In this document: piece after piece, positions 1-5,739 of the stretch
Layout: every line of letters begins with the position of its first letter
Numbering within the stretch: the stretch's first letter is position 1
Assembly (NCBI GenBank): GCA_017610545.1
Contig: JAFCBV010000010.1
Span: forward strand, 1-10,144
Reading direction: 5' to 3'
From: Candidatus Nanohalarchaeota archaeon
GTDB taxonomy: Archaea > EX4484-52 > B79-G9
DNA: 10,144 nt
Program-made: the position numbers and the translations under genes
Notes under the pieces: model-generated
What the model was told of the DNA's origin: nothing
Seen by the model: the letters and a program-made list of their open reading frames with translations, nothing else
Database searches by the model: none

Positions 1-1242
1 CGCCATGCAGAGCCCCTTGAAAAAGGATTTTTGAGAGCACAACATGACCTCTATGTCAACAAAGACGGCACAACAAGATTTGATATGACTGATATGTCCT
101 TGACACATTTTCGGCCAAGAGAGATAGGCACAAGCGTTTCGCGGTTGCGTGAACTTGGTTATCTTGTTGATATAGATGGTGCTTCACTGGAAAATGAAGA
201 ACAGGTACTTGGCCTTAGGCCTCAGGATATTATTGTGTCAGATAACGCTGAGTTTTCCGGTGCCGCATATCTGTTGCACATAGCACAGTTCATAGATTCT
301 CTTCTTGAGCGTTATTACGGATTACGGCCTTATTACAACATGAACACAAAACAAGACATTATTGGAATTCTTGTTATTGGCCTTGCACCTCACACATCTG
401 CCGGTATTATTGGAAGAATCATTGGGTTCACGCCTGCAAAGATTTGTTATGCTCACCCATTTTGGCACGCAGGAAAGAGGAGAAATTGTGATGGGGATGA
501 AGATTCTATAATGCTTTTGCTTGATGCGCTCCTGAATTTCTCGCGTCAATTTTTGCCTGACACACGAGGCGGTAGAAGTATGGATGCACCACTTGTCCTT
601 TCTACCTGCTTAAATCCCGAAGAGGTAGATGATGAATCGCGGAATGTTGATATTGATGAAAGTTATTCACGTGAATTCTATATGGACACAATGCAGTATG
701 CTACGCCAAAAGATGTTTTAGGAAAACCTAAAACAGTAGCCTCTGTAATCCTAAAGCCTGATGTGTTTCACATCAACTTCACGCACGATACACGCGACAT
801 AAACGAGGGGCCGATTAAAACAAAATACGTTGAACTCGACTCAATGACCGACAAGATGAATGCGCAACTGCAAATTGCGAGAAAGATTCGTGCAGTTGAT
901 GCAGACCGTGTGGCGGAAGCGGTTTTATCAAAACATTTTTTCAGAGACATCAAAGGAAACTTAAGAACATTTTCAACCCAGAAGTTTCGTTGTGTTTCAT
1001 GCCCTGAAAAATACAGGCGCCCTCCACTTTCCGGCAGGTGTTTGGCATGTGGAAACAGATTGCTTATGACTGTGTCGGAGGGGAGTGTCAAAAAATACAT
1101 AGAGCCCTCAAGGCAAGTTATTGATGAATATAAAGTGTCTACATATGTTCGCCAGCAGTTTTCTGTTCTTGAAGATGGTACTGAGAATCTTTTTGGAAAA
1201 CGGGCAAAACAGCTTTCACTTGCAAGGTTCAATGCCGGGTAG
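1..1242 (+). CDS. polC: DNA polymerase D large subunit DP2, C-terminal part (5' end outside window)
   Basis: Catalytic subunit of the archaeal replicative family D polymerase, which works with the DP1 exonuclease subunit and PCNA. The frame is open from base 1, so the first ATG/TTG codons here are internal; about 413 residues are visible of a protein usually above 1000. Residue numbers count from base 1. The core motif NCDGDED lies at bases 484-504, with the aspartates at 490 and 496 matching the family's metal-binding catalytic pair in the double-psi beta-barrel active site. The following DALLNFSRQFLPD stretch and RGGRSMDAPLVL are also typical. A Cys4 zinc finger follows (Cys codons at 991, 1000, 1039 and 1048, CxxC-12-CxxC). 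The C-terminus ends QLSLARFN, which fits a PCNA-interacting (PIP) box, Q-x-x-L-x-x-F. No intein interrupts the NC/DGD site, a known intein insertion point in this family. Family assignment is firm. Confidence 0.97.
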   Translation, partial: RHAEPLEKGFLRAQHDLYVNKDGTTRFDMTDMSLTHFRPREIGTSVSRLRELGYLVDIDGASLENEEQVLGLRPQDIIVSDNAEFSGAAYLLHIAQFIDSLLERYYGLRPYYNMNTKQDIIGILVIGLAPHTSAGIIGRIIGFTPAKICYAHPFWHAGKRRNCDGDEDSIMLLLDALLNFSRQFLPDTRGGRSMDAPLVLSTCLNPEEVDDESRNVDIDESYSREFYMDTMQYATPKDVLGKPKTVASVILKPDVFHINFTHDTRDINEGPIKTKYVELDSMTDKMNAQLQIARKIRAVDADRVAEAVLSKHFFRDIKGNLRTFSTQKFRCVSCPEKYRRPPLSGRCLACGNRLLMTVSEGSVKKYIEPSRQVIDEYKVSTYVRQQFSVLEDGTENLFGKRAKQLSLARFNAG

Positions 1243-1247
1243 TGTGC

Positions 1248-1916
1248 TCAAACAAAAGCGGTTGTGCTTTTTTTAATACGCCTTTCATTGGATGTCATGA
1301 ATTCTATTGCGTTTTCAAGACGTTTCTTTTTTTCAGAAGACGTGAAGTTGAGTTTCTTTTGATATGCTTCAAGCCTGTTTTTTCCTTCGATGTCAAGAAC
1401 ATGCAATGTTTTGCAGCGATAAATTATGCAACGTATGCCTTCAAGAAGCAGGAGTTTTTTTACTGCAAAAAGGCCGCGCAGGTTCACGGAAGACGTCCGA
1501 ATGTTTCTGATCTTCTCAAAGCGAGTGCCTGATTTTTTGTATCGTATGCGAATCGTACCTTTGTGGTCAAAAAACCCTCTTAGAAACCCGATTCTGAATG
1601 CCTGATTTGTGTGTGCCTGTGCCGGAGGCTGCCATTGATGTGTTCCAACGGTGCCTTTGAATGTCTCAGTGAGCTTTTTTGAGGTTTCTTTGCTGTAGCA
1701 GTACAGGATATGGTGCTTTGTGGTATTGCGCGCTCTTTTGAGGGGGTGGATTTTTGTTTTTGCCTTGAATACATCATGCAAACAATGTGAAAAAAAATGA
1801 ATTAGCTCAATATCCCCGGATTCAAGAGATACACCATAGTTGCCGTTTTTCTGGTCTTGTATGATGTGCCCTCTTCCGCACAGAACCCCTGTGATGTACC
1901 CGTACTCAAAATCCAT
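1248..1916 (-). CDS. Stand-alone LAGLIDADG-fold protein, probably without nuclease activity
   Basis: A 222-residue single-chain protein with two LAGLIDADG-type helices. The first is GYITGVLCGRGHI (residues 6-18) and the second FLRGFFDHKGTI (111-122), about 105 residues apart, the normal layout of a two-repeat homing endonuclease half-pair. Each helix should end in Asp/Glu-Gly, the acidic residue holding the catalytic metal. Here these positions are Arg15 and Lys119, so DNA cleavage is unlikely while DNA binding may remain. The C-terminal third is rich in Lys and Arg. No intein splicing blocks are seen (no Cys/Ser start, no terminal His-Asn), so it is not an intein. The ATG at 1916 lies about 27 bases after a TATA-like box, suggesting a leaderless mRNA. 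It converges on polD with 5 bases between the stop codons. It could be a decayed mobile element or a DNA-binding regulator, as with the LAGLIDADG fold of bacterial WhiA. The biological role is unknown. Confidence 0.82.
   Translation of the reverse strand: MDFEYGYITGVLCGRGHIIQDQKNGNYGVSLESGDIELIHFFSHCLHDVFKAKTKIHPLKRARNTTKHHILYCYSKETSKKLTETFKGTVGTHQWQPPAQAHTNQAFRIGFLRGFFDHKGTIRIRYKKSGTRFEKIRNIRTSSVNLRGLFAVKKLLLLEGIRCIIYRCKTLHVLDIEGKNRLEAYQKKLNFTSSEKKKRLENAIEFMTSNERRIKKSTTAFV
1268..1274 (+). terminator. Possible U-tract terminator for polD
   Basis: A run of seven T on the + strand begins 26 bases after the polD stop codon. Archaeal transcription commonly ends at such T tracts without a hairpin. 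It lies inside the 3' end of the opposing LAGLIDADG gene, so the two transcripts would overlap by a few tens of bases. Inferred only from base composition. Confidence 0.35.
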
Positions 1917-1940
1917 GTCTTCTGTTTGTTGCCCGAAAAA

Positions 1941-1947
1941 TATAAAT
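1941..1947 (-). promoter_or_regulatory. TATA-like box for the LAGLIDADG gene
   Basis: On the minus strand the sequence reads ATTTATA followed by TTTTTC, centred about 27 bases before the ATG at 1916. That is the usual distance of an archaeal TATA box from the transcription start, and there is no Shine-Dalgarno match before the ATG. Both facts fit a leaderless transcript. The same A/T block could also serve the opposite strand. Confidence 0.6.
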
Positions 1948-1974
1948 CCATTGGAACTAAAGGGGGGTGGTCTG

Positions 1975-2007
1975 GTTCACATGGAACTCATGTATGTTAA
2001 TGTGAAC
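1975..2007. repeat. Inverted repeat GTTCACAT / ATGTGAAC
   Basis: Two perfect 8-base arms (1975-1982 and 2000-2007) are separated by 17 bases. Seen from the LAGLIDADG gene they lie 28-66 bases upstream of its TATA box, a place where an archaeal activator or autoregulator could bind. A further copy of TGTGAAC occurs at 2092-2098. The repeat is visible; the function is inference. Confidence 0.5.
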
Positions 2008-2095
2008 GAAACACAAACTACATATTAAAAACGCGATGCGTCGAGCCATTTTTTAAGAAACGTGCACAAAGTTCTACAAGAAGTGAAGGGGTGTG

Positions 2096-2112
2096 AACAT
2101 TAGGCCTATGTT
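2096..2112. repeat. Near-palindrome around TAGGCCTA
   Basis: AACA and TGTT arms flank the perfect palindrome TAGGCCTA (2101-2108), with one extra T at 2100 breaking the symmetry. As RNA it could form a short hairpin; as DNA it could be a dimeric protein site. It lies 68 bases beyond the stop codon of the permease gene. Confidence 0.4.
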
Positions 2113-2179
2113 TTGCAGAATACAAGCGTCAATGATATAAAGAGTTTGCTGTTTTTGTGTCTTTTTTGTGAAAAGCACA

Positions 2180-3403
2180 TTAGATACCGAGTGTAGCGAG
2201 AACTACGCGGTCTGCTCCTGTGAAATACAACATGGTTGGCACAAGTAAACACGAGATAAGAATGCTTTTCTTTGTTTTAAGGACGTGTGGGAGGATGCCG
2301 ATGGCACATCCTGTAAGGAACACGACTACACCTAAACTTCCCGTGAACATTGCGCAAAGCAAAAAGAGGAATGCAAAGATGATGCCCGATACCTTTTTCG
2401 TGTCTCGCATTGCTGCACCTCGCGCAAACAGAGCACCTGTCTTTAGTGCCACAATGGCAGCAAGCCCTGCTGCAAGAAGCCCCACACCAAGAAAAAGATA
2501 GGTTTCACCCATCGCAAATCCACTATAAAGGCGTTCAACAGCTGCTGCTATTCCGCTTCTTGCCCGGCCGATGAATTGGAGGGCGAGCAGAGACAAAAGA
2601 ACATCTGCGGCCCCGATGGCACCAAGAACTATGATGAACTTGCGCGCGCCTTGCATTCGGGTCATGCGCTGTACTATTATTGCGGATTGAGATGTTCCGA
2701 CACCAGGCAAAAACCCTGCAAGGAGGCCTCCAAAAAAGCCCACAACTCCGCCGTGTAGTGCTTCTTTCATCGGGATGTTTGTTTTTATGGCCTGCTTTGG
2801 AACTGCGGGCGCGTTACTGTATGAAAGTATCAGTGTGCTTGCCCCGAAAAGCCCTGAAAGGACGGGCAAAAGGACGAATCCCTGATTTATGGGCGAGTTC
2901 AGCGATAGGAGACCATAGAGTCCTGAAAGAAGAAATATGCCTAGGGCGAGAACCCGTCTTTTTTCTACCAAAATCATAATACCTGAGACTGCAACAAGAA
3001 TCACTCCAAGATAGGATGATATGAATGAATATGCTGCGCCGGAAAATGCGCGCAGGAACACAAATCCGATAAGAACCATAACGATGCCGAAAAGCCCGCC
3101 TACAACAGAAAGTGCAAGCGCTTCAAATCCCCTGCCCATCATAAGCATTCGATGCCCCGGCGAAACTGCGAGGGCTGTGCCTTCACTTGGCGCTCCAAGA
3201 AAAATTGATGGGATGAAGTCAACAATGGCGTGTGTTGTCCCTGTTGAAATGAGAACAACAGACATCAAAAGAGGGTCTAGCTCAAATGCCGCTGCAGCCC
3301 ACAGGGCAATGAGTGCAACATTGTTTGCATGAAAGCCGGGAATCATGCCTGTTATGTATCCAAGCAGGACGCCCAACAAAACAGCCACAAGCAAAGTAAG
3401 CAT
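2180..3403 (-). CDS. TctA/DUF112-like membrane permease
   Basis: A 407-residue, very hydrophobic protein with about ten or more predicted membrane spans. It has the family's two pseudo-symmetric Pro-Gly motifs, GMIPGFHANNVA (residues 19-30) and GFLPGVGTSQSA (230-241), plus the conserved loop GAPSEGTALAVSPGHRMLMMG (70-90). These match the large permease of the tripartite tricarboxylate transporter family (TctA, formerly DUF112). It is shorter than the roughly 500 residues of bacterial TctA. No TctB small subunit or TctC binding protein is present nearby, so this looks like the stand-alone archaeal form, whose substrate I cannot name. The ATG at 3403 begins the first membrane span and has no Shine-Dalgarno match; a TTTATTA box 29 bases upstream suggests a leaderless transcript. 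It is divergent from NAC across 32 bases. Confidence 0.85.
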   Translation of the reverse strand: MLTLLVAVLLGVLLGYITGMIPGFHANNVALIALWAAAAFELDPLLMSVVLISTGTTHAIVDFIPSIFLGAPSEGTALAVSPGHRMLMMGRGFEALALSVVGGLFGIVMVLIGFVFLRAFSGAAYSFISSYLGVILVAVSGIMILVEKRRVLALGIFLLSGLYGLLSLNSPINQGFVLLPVLSGLFGASTLILSYSNAPAVPKQAIKTNIPMKEALHGGVVGFFGGLLAGFLPGVGTSQSAIIVQRMTRMQGARKFIIVLGAIGAADVLLSLLALQFIGRARSGIAAAVERLYSGFAMGETYLFLGVGLLAAGLAAIVALKTGALFARGAAMRDTKKVSGIIFAFLFLLCAMFTGSLGVVVFLTGCAIGILPHVLKTKKSILISCLLVPTMLYFTGADRVVLATLGI

Positions 3404-3435
3404 CTTTTTTTATTATTCACATTGTTAATAAACCT
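3404..3435. promoter_or_regulatory. Divergent leaderless promoter pair
   Basis: This 32-base spacer separates the permease and NAC start codons. TTTATTA occurs on the + strand at 3409-3415, 27 bases before the NAC ATG, and the same heptamer on the minus strand at 3432-3426, 29 bases before the permease ATG. The two form an inverted repeat with a 10-base centre. No Shine-Dalgarno sequence precedes either gene, fitting leaderless mRNAs with TATA boxes near -25. The centre also contains AATGTGAA on the minus strand (3423-3416). Confidence 0.6.
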
Positions 3436-3774
3436 ATGATGGGAAAAATGAGTGCACACCAGATGGAGAAAATGATGCGCACAATGGGTATCAAGAGCGA
3501 GACTCTTGACGTAAAAGAGGTTCTCTTTAGATTTGAGGACCGCGAGCTTATTGTACGGAATCCTGTTGTGCAAAAAGTGAATATTCCCGGGCAGGGCGAA
3601 AGCTTTCAGGTGATTGGAACTTCCGAAGAGGTTGTAACGAACACAGGACCTTCTGAGGAAGACGTACAGCTTGTCGTGGAAAAGACGGGCTGCACAAAAG
3701 AGGAAGCAGAAAGCGCGCTTTCAGTGAATGGAGATATTGCAGGGGCAATAATTTCATTGAGTGAAAAATCATGA
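3436..3774 (+). CDS. nac: Nascent polypeptide-associated complex protein (archaeal NAC)
   Basis: Archaeal NAC is a small ribosome-associated protein thought to act as a homodimer on emerging nascent chains. The 112 residues show the expected order. A Met-rich N-terminal segment with QMEKMMRTMGIK (residues 9-20) comes first. The NAC beta-barrel domain follows, to about residue 66 (VLFRFEDRELIV, PVVQKVNIPGQGESFQVIG). A C-terminal UBA domain covers about 73-112 (SEEDVQLVVEKTGCTKEEA then ALSVNGDIAGAIISL). Length is normal for the family. Two ATGs stand in tandem (3436 and 3439); I chose the first because many relatives begin Met-Met and the TATA-like box suits it, but the second is possible. The gene converges on atpD, sharing six bases. 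Confidence 0.95.
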   Translation: MMGKMSAHQMEKMMRTMGIKSETLDVKEVLFRFEDRELIVRNPVVQKVNIPGQGESFQVIGTSEEVVTNTGPSEEDVQLVVEKTGCTKEEAESALSVNGDIAGAIISLSEKS

Positions 3775-4404
3775 GCTTGTCATTGCCTTTATTTTCTTTG
3801 TTCTAACAAATGTTTCTCTGGATCGCATGTCAAGGGACTCTTTTATGTGTTGTTTTTCTCTTAGAACCTCGGGGAGTATTTCTTTTTTCAGTGCGCGGCT
3901 CCTTCGCCGCGCCTTTAGAACCTCATTGCCAAGTTTTTCTGTGCAGGCCTCTTTTTCACCAATCTGAATTGCATCTGAAAGCGTTGTCTCAAAAAGAGAT
4001 GCTGCGGCTTCGAGTTCTAGTGAGGACGATGCCGGAGCATAACCGCGGCAAAAGACATTTCTTTTCTCCTGTGTGTGCTTCACAGAAGGAATAGAGATAC
4101 CTGCAATTTTTCGTGTCTCAATAACAGGCGGTGCGCAGGGCAGAACCGATGCAGCAAGATATTTTGTGCCAAGAACGCCGTGAACACCCTGGGCTTTCAC
4201 GAGTGCAGTATAAGCGCGTTTTATGTTTGAGTCAAGAATGTCTCGTTTTTCATGCACATCTTTTGCCGCATCAAAAAACTCTTTTAAGAGTATTTCTTCT
4301 TTGTTTTTCAAAATATCGAAACCGGCCCGAAGGTCGGCCTCAAATTCCCTTAAGCGAAGAAGTTCGTATCTTGTTGAAGGGATTCGTTCATATATTGTCT
4401 GCAT
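3769..4404 (-). CDS. atpD: A-type ATP synthase subunit D (central rotor shaft)
   Basis: A 211-residue coiled-coil protein forming the central shaft that turns inside the A3B3 head. The N-terminal helix pattern (PSTRYELLRLREFEADLR, then GFDILKNKEEILLKEF) and the C-terminal helix (KARRRSRALKKEILPEVLRE, then KQHIKESLDMRSRETFVRTK) match the family's long antiparallel coiled coil. Length is normal. The ATG at 4404 directly follows the stop codon of atpB, with GGTG at 4413-4410 as ribosome binding site. It is the last gene of the ATPase unit here; its stop codon lies within the TCATGA palindrome that also contains the NAC stop. Confidence 0.94.
   Translation of the reverse strand: MQTIYERIPSTRYELLRLREFEADLRAGFDILKNKEEILLKEFFDAAKDVHEKRDILDSNIKRAYTALVKAQGVHGVLGTKYLAASVLPCAPPVIETRKIAGISIPSVKHTQEKRNVFCRGYAPASSSLELEAAASLFETTLSDAIQIGEKEACTEKLGNEVLKARRRSRALKKEILPEVLREKQHIKESLDMRSRETFVRTKKIKAMTSS
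3786..3803 (+). terminator. Possible pyrimidine-rich terminator for NAC
   Basis: A pyrimidine-rich, mainly T stretch on the + strand starts 12 bases after the NAC stop, within the 3' end of atpD on the other strand. It resembles the U-rich ends of archaeal transcripts. No hairpin is evident. Confidence 0.3.
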
Positions 4405-5739
4405 TTAGGCACCATATTTTTTCAAAAAAGCAGGATTTATGCGCGTTAAATCTGTTTTTGGCACAAGCTTTAGCATATTCCAGCCAATATCAAGTGTTTC
4501 ATTGACGCTCCTGTGATTTTCATGTGCAAGAAATTGTTTTTCAAAGGCATTTTTGAAAGAAAGATATTGTGTGTCCCGCTCGCTTAAGGCATCTTCCCCG
4601 ACAATGCTTTTTAAATCCTCAATATGCTTTGCTTCGGCATAACATGCATAGAGTTGGTTTGAGACGTCGTGATGGTCCTCGCGCGTTTTTCCTTTTCCGA
4701 TTCCGTGCTGCATCATGCGTGAGAGGCTTGGAAGCAGGTTTATGGGCGGAAAAATGCCTTTTCTGTAAAGTTCTGCAGAAAGAAGTATCTGTCCTTCTGT
4801 GATATATCCTGTCAAATCAGGAATCGGATGTGTTATGTCTCCATCAGGCATTGTGAGAAACGATAACTGTGTGATTGAGCCTTTTTTGTTGCGTATTTTG
4901 CCTGCGCGTTCATATATGGACGCAAAGTCGCTGTAAAGGTAGGGTGGATATCCCATTCTTCCGGGAACCTCTTGTTTTGCGCTTGAAAGCTCCCGCAGTG
5001 CGCTTGCGTAGTTTGTCATATCACCCATAAGCACTACAACATCTTTTTGGCAATCCCATGCAAAGAATTCTGCTACAGAAAGAGCCACTCGCGGGGTTAT
5101 GGTTCGCTCTATAACAGAGTCTTCTGCTTTGTTCACAAAAAGTACTGTGTTTTTCATGGCTCCGCTTTGGCGGAAGCTTTCACTAACATATTCTGCAGCG
5201 TCATCAGTCAGGCCTATTGCTGCAAATACAACAACTACATCGCGCGAAAGATTCTCTGCCAGTCGGCACATGATTTTTATGTGAGGTAGGCCTGCGTCCG
5301 AAAATATTGGAATCTTCTGGCCGCGGACAATGCTGAGAAGCCCGTCAATAGCAGAAAAACCCGTTTCTATAAACTCGCTTGGTGATGCCCGAAACAAGGG
5401 GTTTATTGCGGGGGTGTTTATGTCAACTTCTTTTTCTGCAAGGGGGCGAACATCAATCGGGTTTCCCCTGCCGTCAAATGTGCAGCCAAGCATATCTTTT
5501 GAAACAAAAACCGTGAATGGCTTTCCAAAAAAGCGGACGCGCGCATCTGTGCCTATACCCTCTGTACCTTCAAGACATTCTACTATGGATGTGTCTCGGT
5601 CAATTTCAAGGACTTTTCCAATGCGTACTTCTCCAGAAGGCAGTACTATTTCCGCCGTCTCATTAAGGCCGACACCACTAACACCTTTTAAGAATAGGAG
5701 CGGTCCGTTAATTTTTGAAAGTGTCTTGTATTCTTTCAT
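4405..5739 (-). CDS. atpB: A-type ATP synthase subunit B (regulatory head subunit)
   Basis: Non-catalytic subunit alternating with A in the A3B3 head. The 444 residues include the beta-barrel start, a degenerate nucleotide loop FSDAGLPH (residues 147-153, where relatives read like FSGSGLPHN), the segment [22 protein letters not shown] (203-224, broken here only for description), [17 protein letters not shown] (257-273), and [13 protein letters not shown] (336-348), whose Arg341 is the arginine that reaches into the catalytic site of [21 protein letters not shown] follows. It lacks a Walker A lysine, as expected for B. The ATG at 5739 overlaps the A stop by one base (TAATG), with GGTGA at 5750-5746 six bases upstream, implying coupled translation and A:B balance. 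Confidence 0.97.
   Translation of the reverse strand: MKEYKTLSKINGPLLFLKGVSGVGLNETAEIVLPSGEVRIGKVLEIDRDTSIVECLEGTEGIGTDARVRFFGKPFTVFVSKDMLGCTFDGRGNPIDVRPLAEKEVDINTPAINPLFRASPSEFIETGFSAIDGLLSIVRGQKIPIFSDAGLPHIKIMCRLAENLSRDVVVVFAAIGLTDDAAEYVSESFRQSGAMKNTVLFVNKAEDSVIERTITPRVALSVAEFFAWDCQKDVVVLMGDMTNYASALRELSSAKQEVPGRMGYPPYLYSDFASIYERAGKIRNKKGSITQLSFLTMPDGDITHPIPDLTGYITEGQILLSAELYRKGIFPPINLLPSLSRMMQHGIGKGKTREDHHDVSNQLYACYAEAKHIEDLKSIVGEDALSERDTQYLSFKNAFEKQFLAHENHRSVNETLDIGWNMLKLVPKTDLTRINPAFLKKYGA

Larger units (their letters stand above)
1917..2179. other. Gene-free stretch between the LAGLIDADG gene and the permease, with repeats
   Basis: No convincing coding region is seen; the only + strand reading frame covering part of it is mostly the shadow of the LAGLIDADG gene. 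It holds the TATA box at 1941-1947, an 8-base inverted repeat (GTTCACAT 1975-1982 and ATGTGAAC 2000-2007), a nested ACATG-N5-CATGT (1979-1993), a direct repeat TGGAACT (1952-1958 and 1982-1988), a third TGTGAAC at 2092-2098, and a near-palindrome at 2096-2112 with core TAGGCCTA. T tracts at 2152-2156 and 2162-2167 could end a + strand transcript. No tRNA cloverleaf was found. Confidence 0.6.

Noticed and set aside
760..774. Perfect inverted repeat GATGTG-TTT-CACATC
   Set aside because: It lies inside the PolD coding region and reads through an ordinary protein stretch (DVFHI); a single six-base arm pair is expected by chance in a window of this size.
768..1232. 154-codon minus-strand reading frame opposite polD
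   Set aside because: It is antisense to well-conserved PolD sequence including the zinc finger; no ribosome site or motif supports it.
1242..1532. 96-codon + strand reading frame after polD
   Set aside because: It is antisense to the LAGLIDADG gene, with Phe/Cys-rich composition typical of a shadow frame; the minus-strand protein has two clear family motifs.
1962..1990. GGTTC-like stretch resembling a tRNA T-arm
   Set aside because: No acceptor, D or anticodon arms can be paired around it and there is no RRA-type T-loop consensus, so it is not a tRNA.
1981..2028. 15-codon reading frame starting ATG 1981 behind a G-rich stretch
   Set aside because: The G-rich stretch is too far from the ATG for a good ribosome site, the peptide has no recognisable character, and the sequence coincides with inverted repeats that explain it better.
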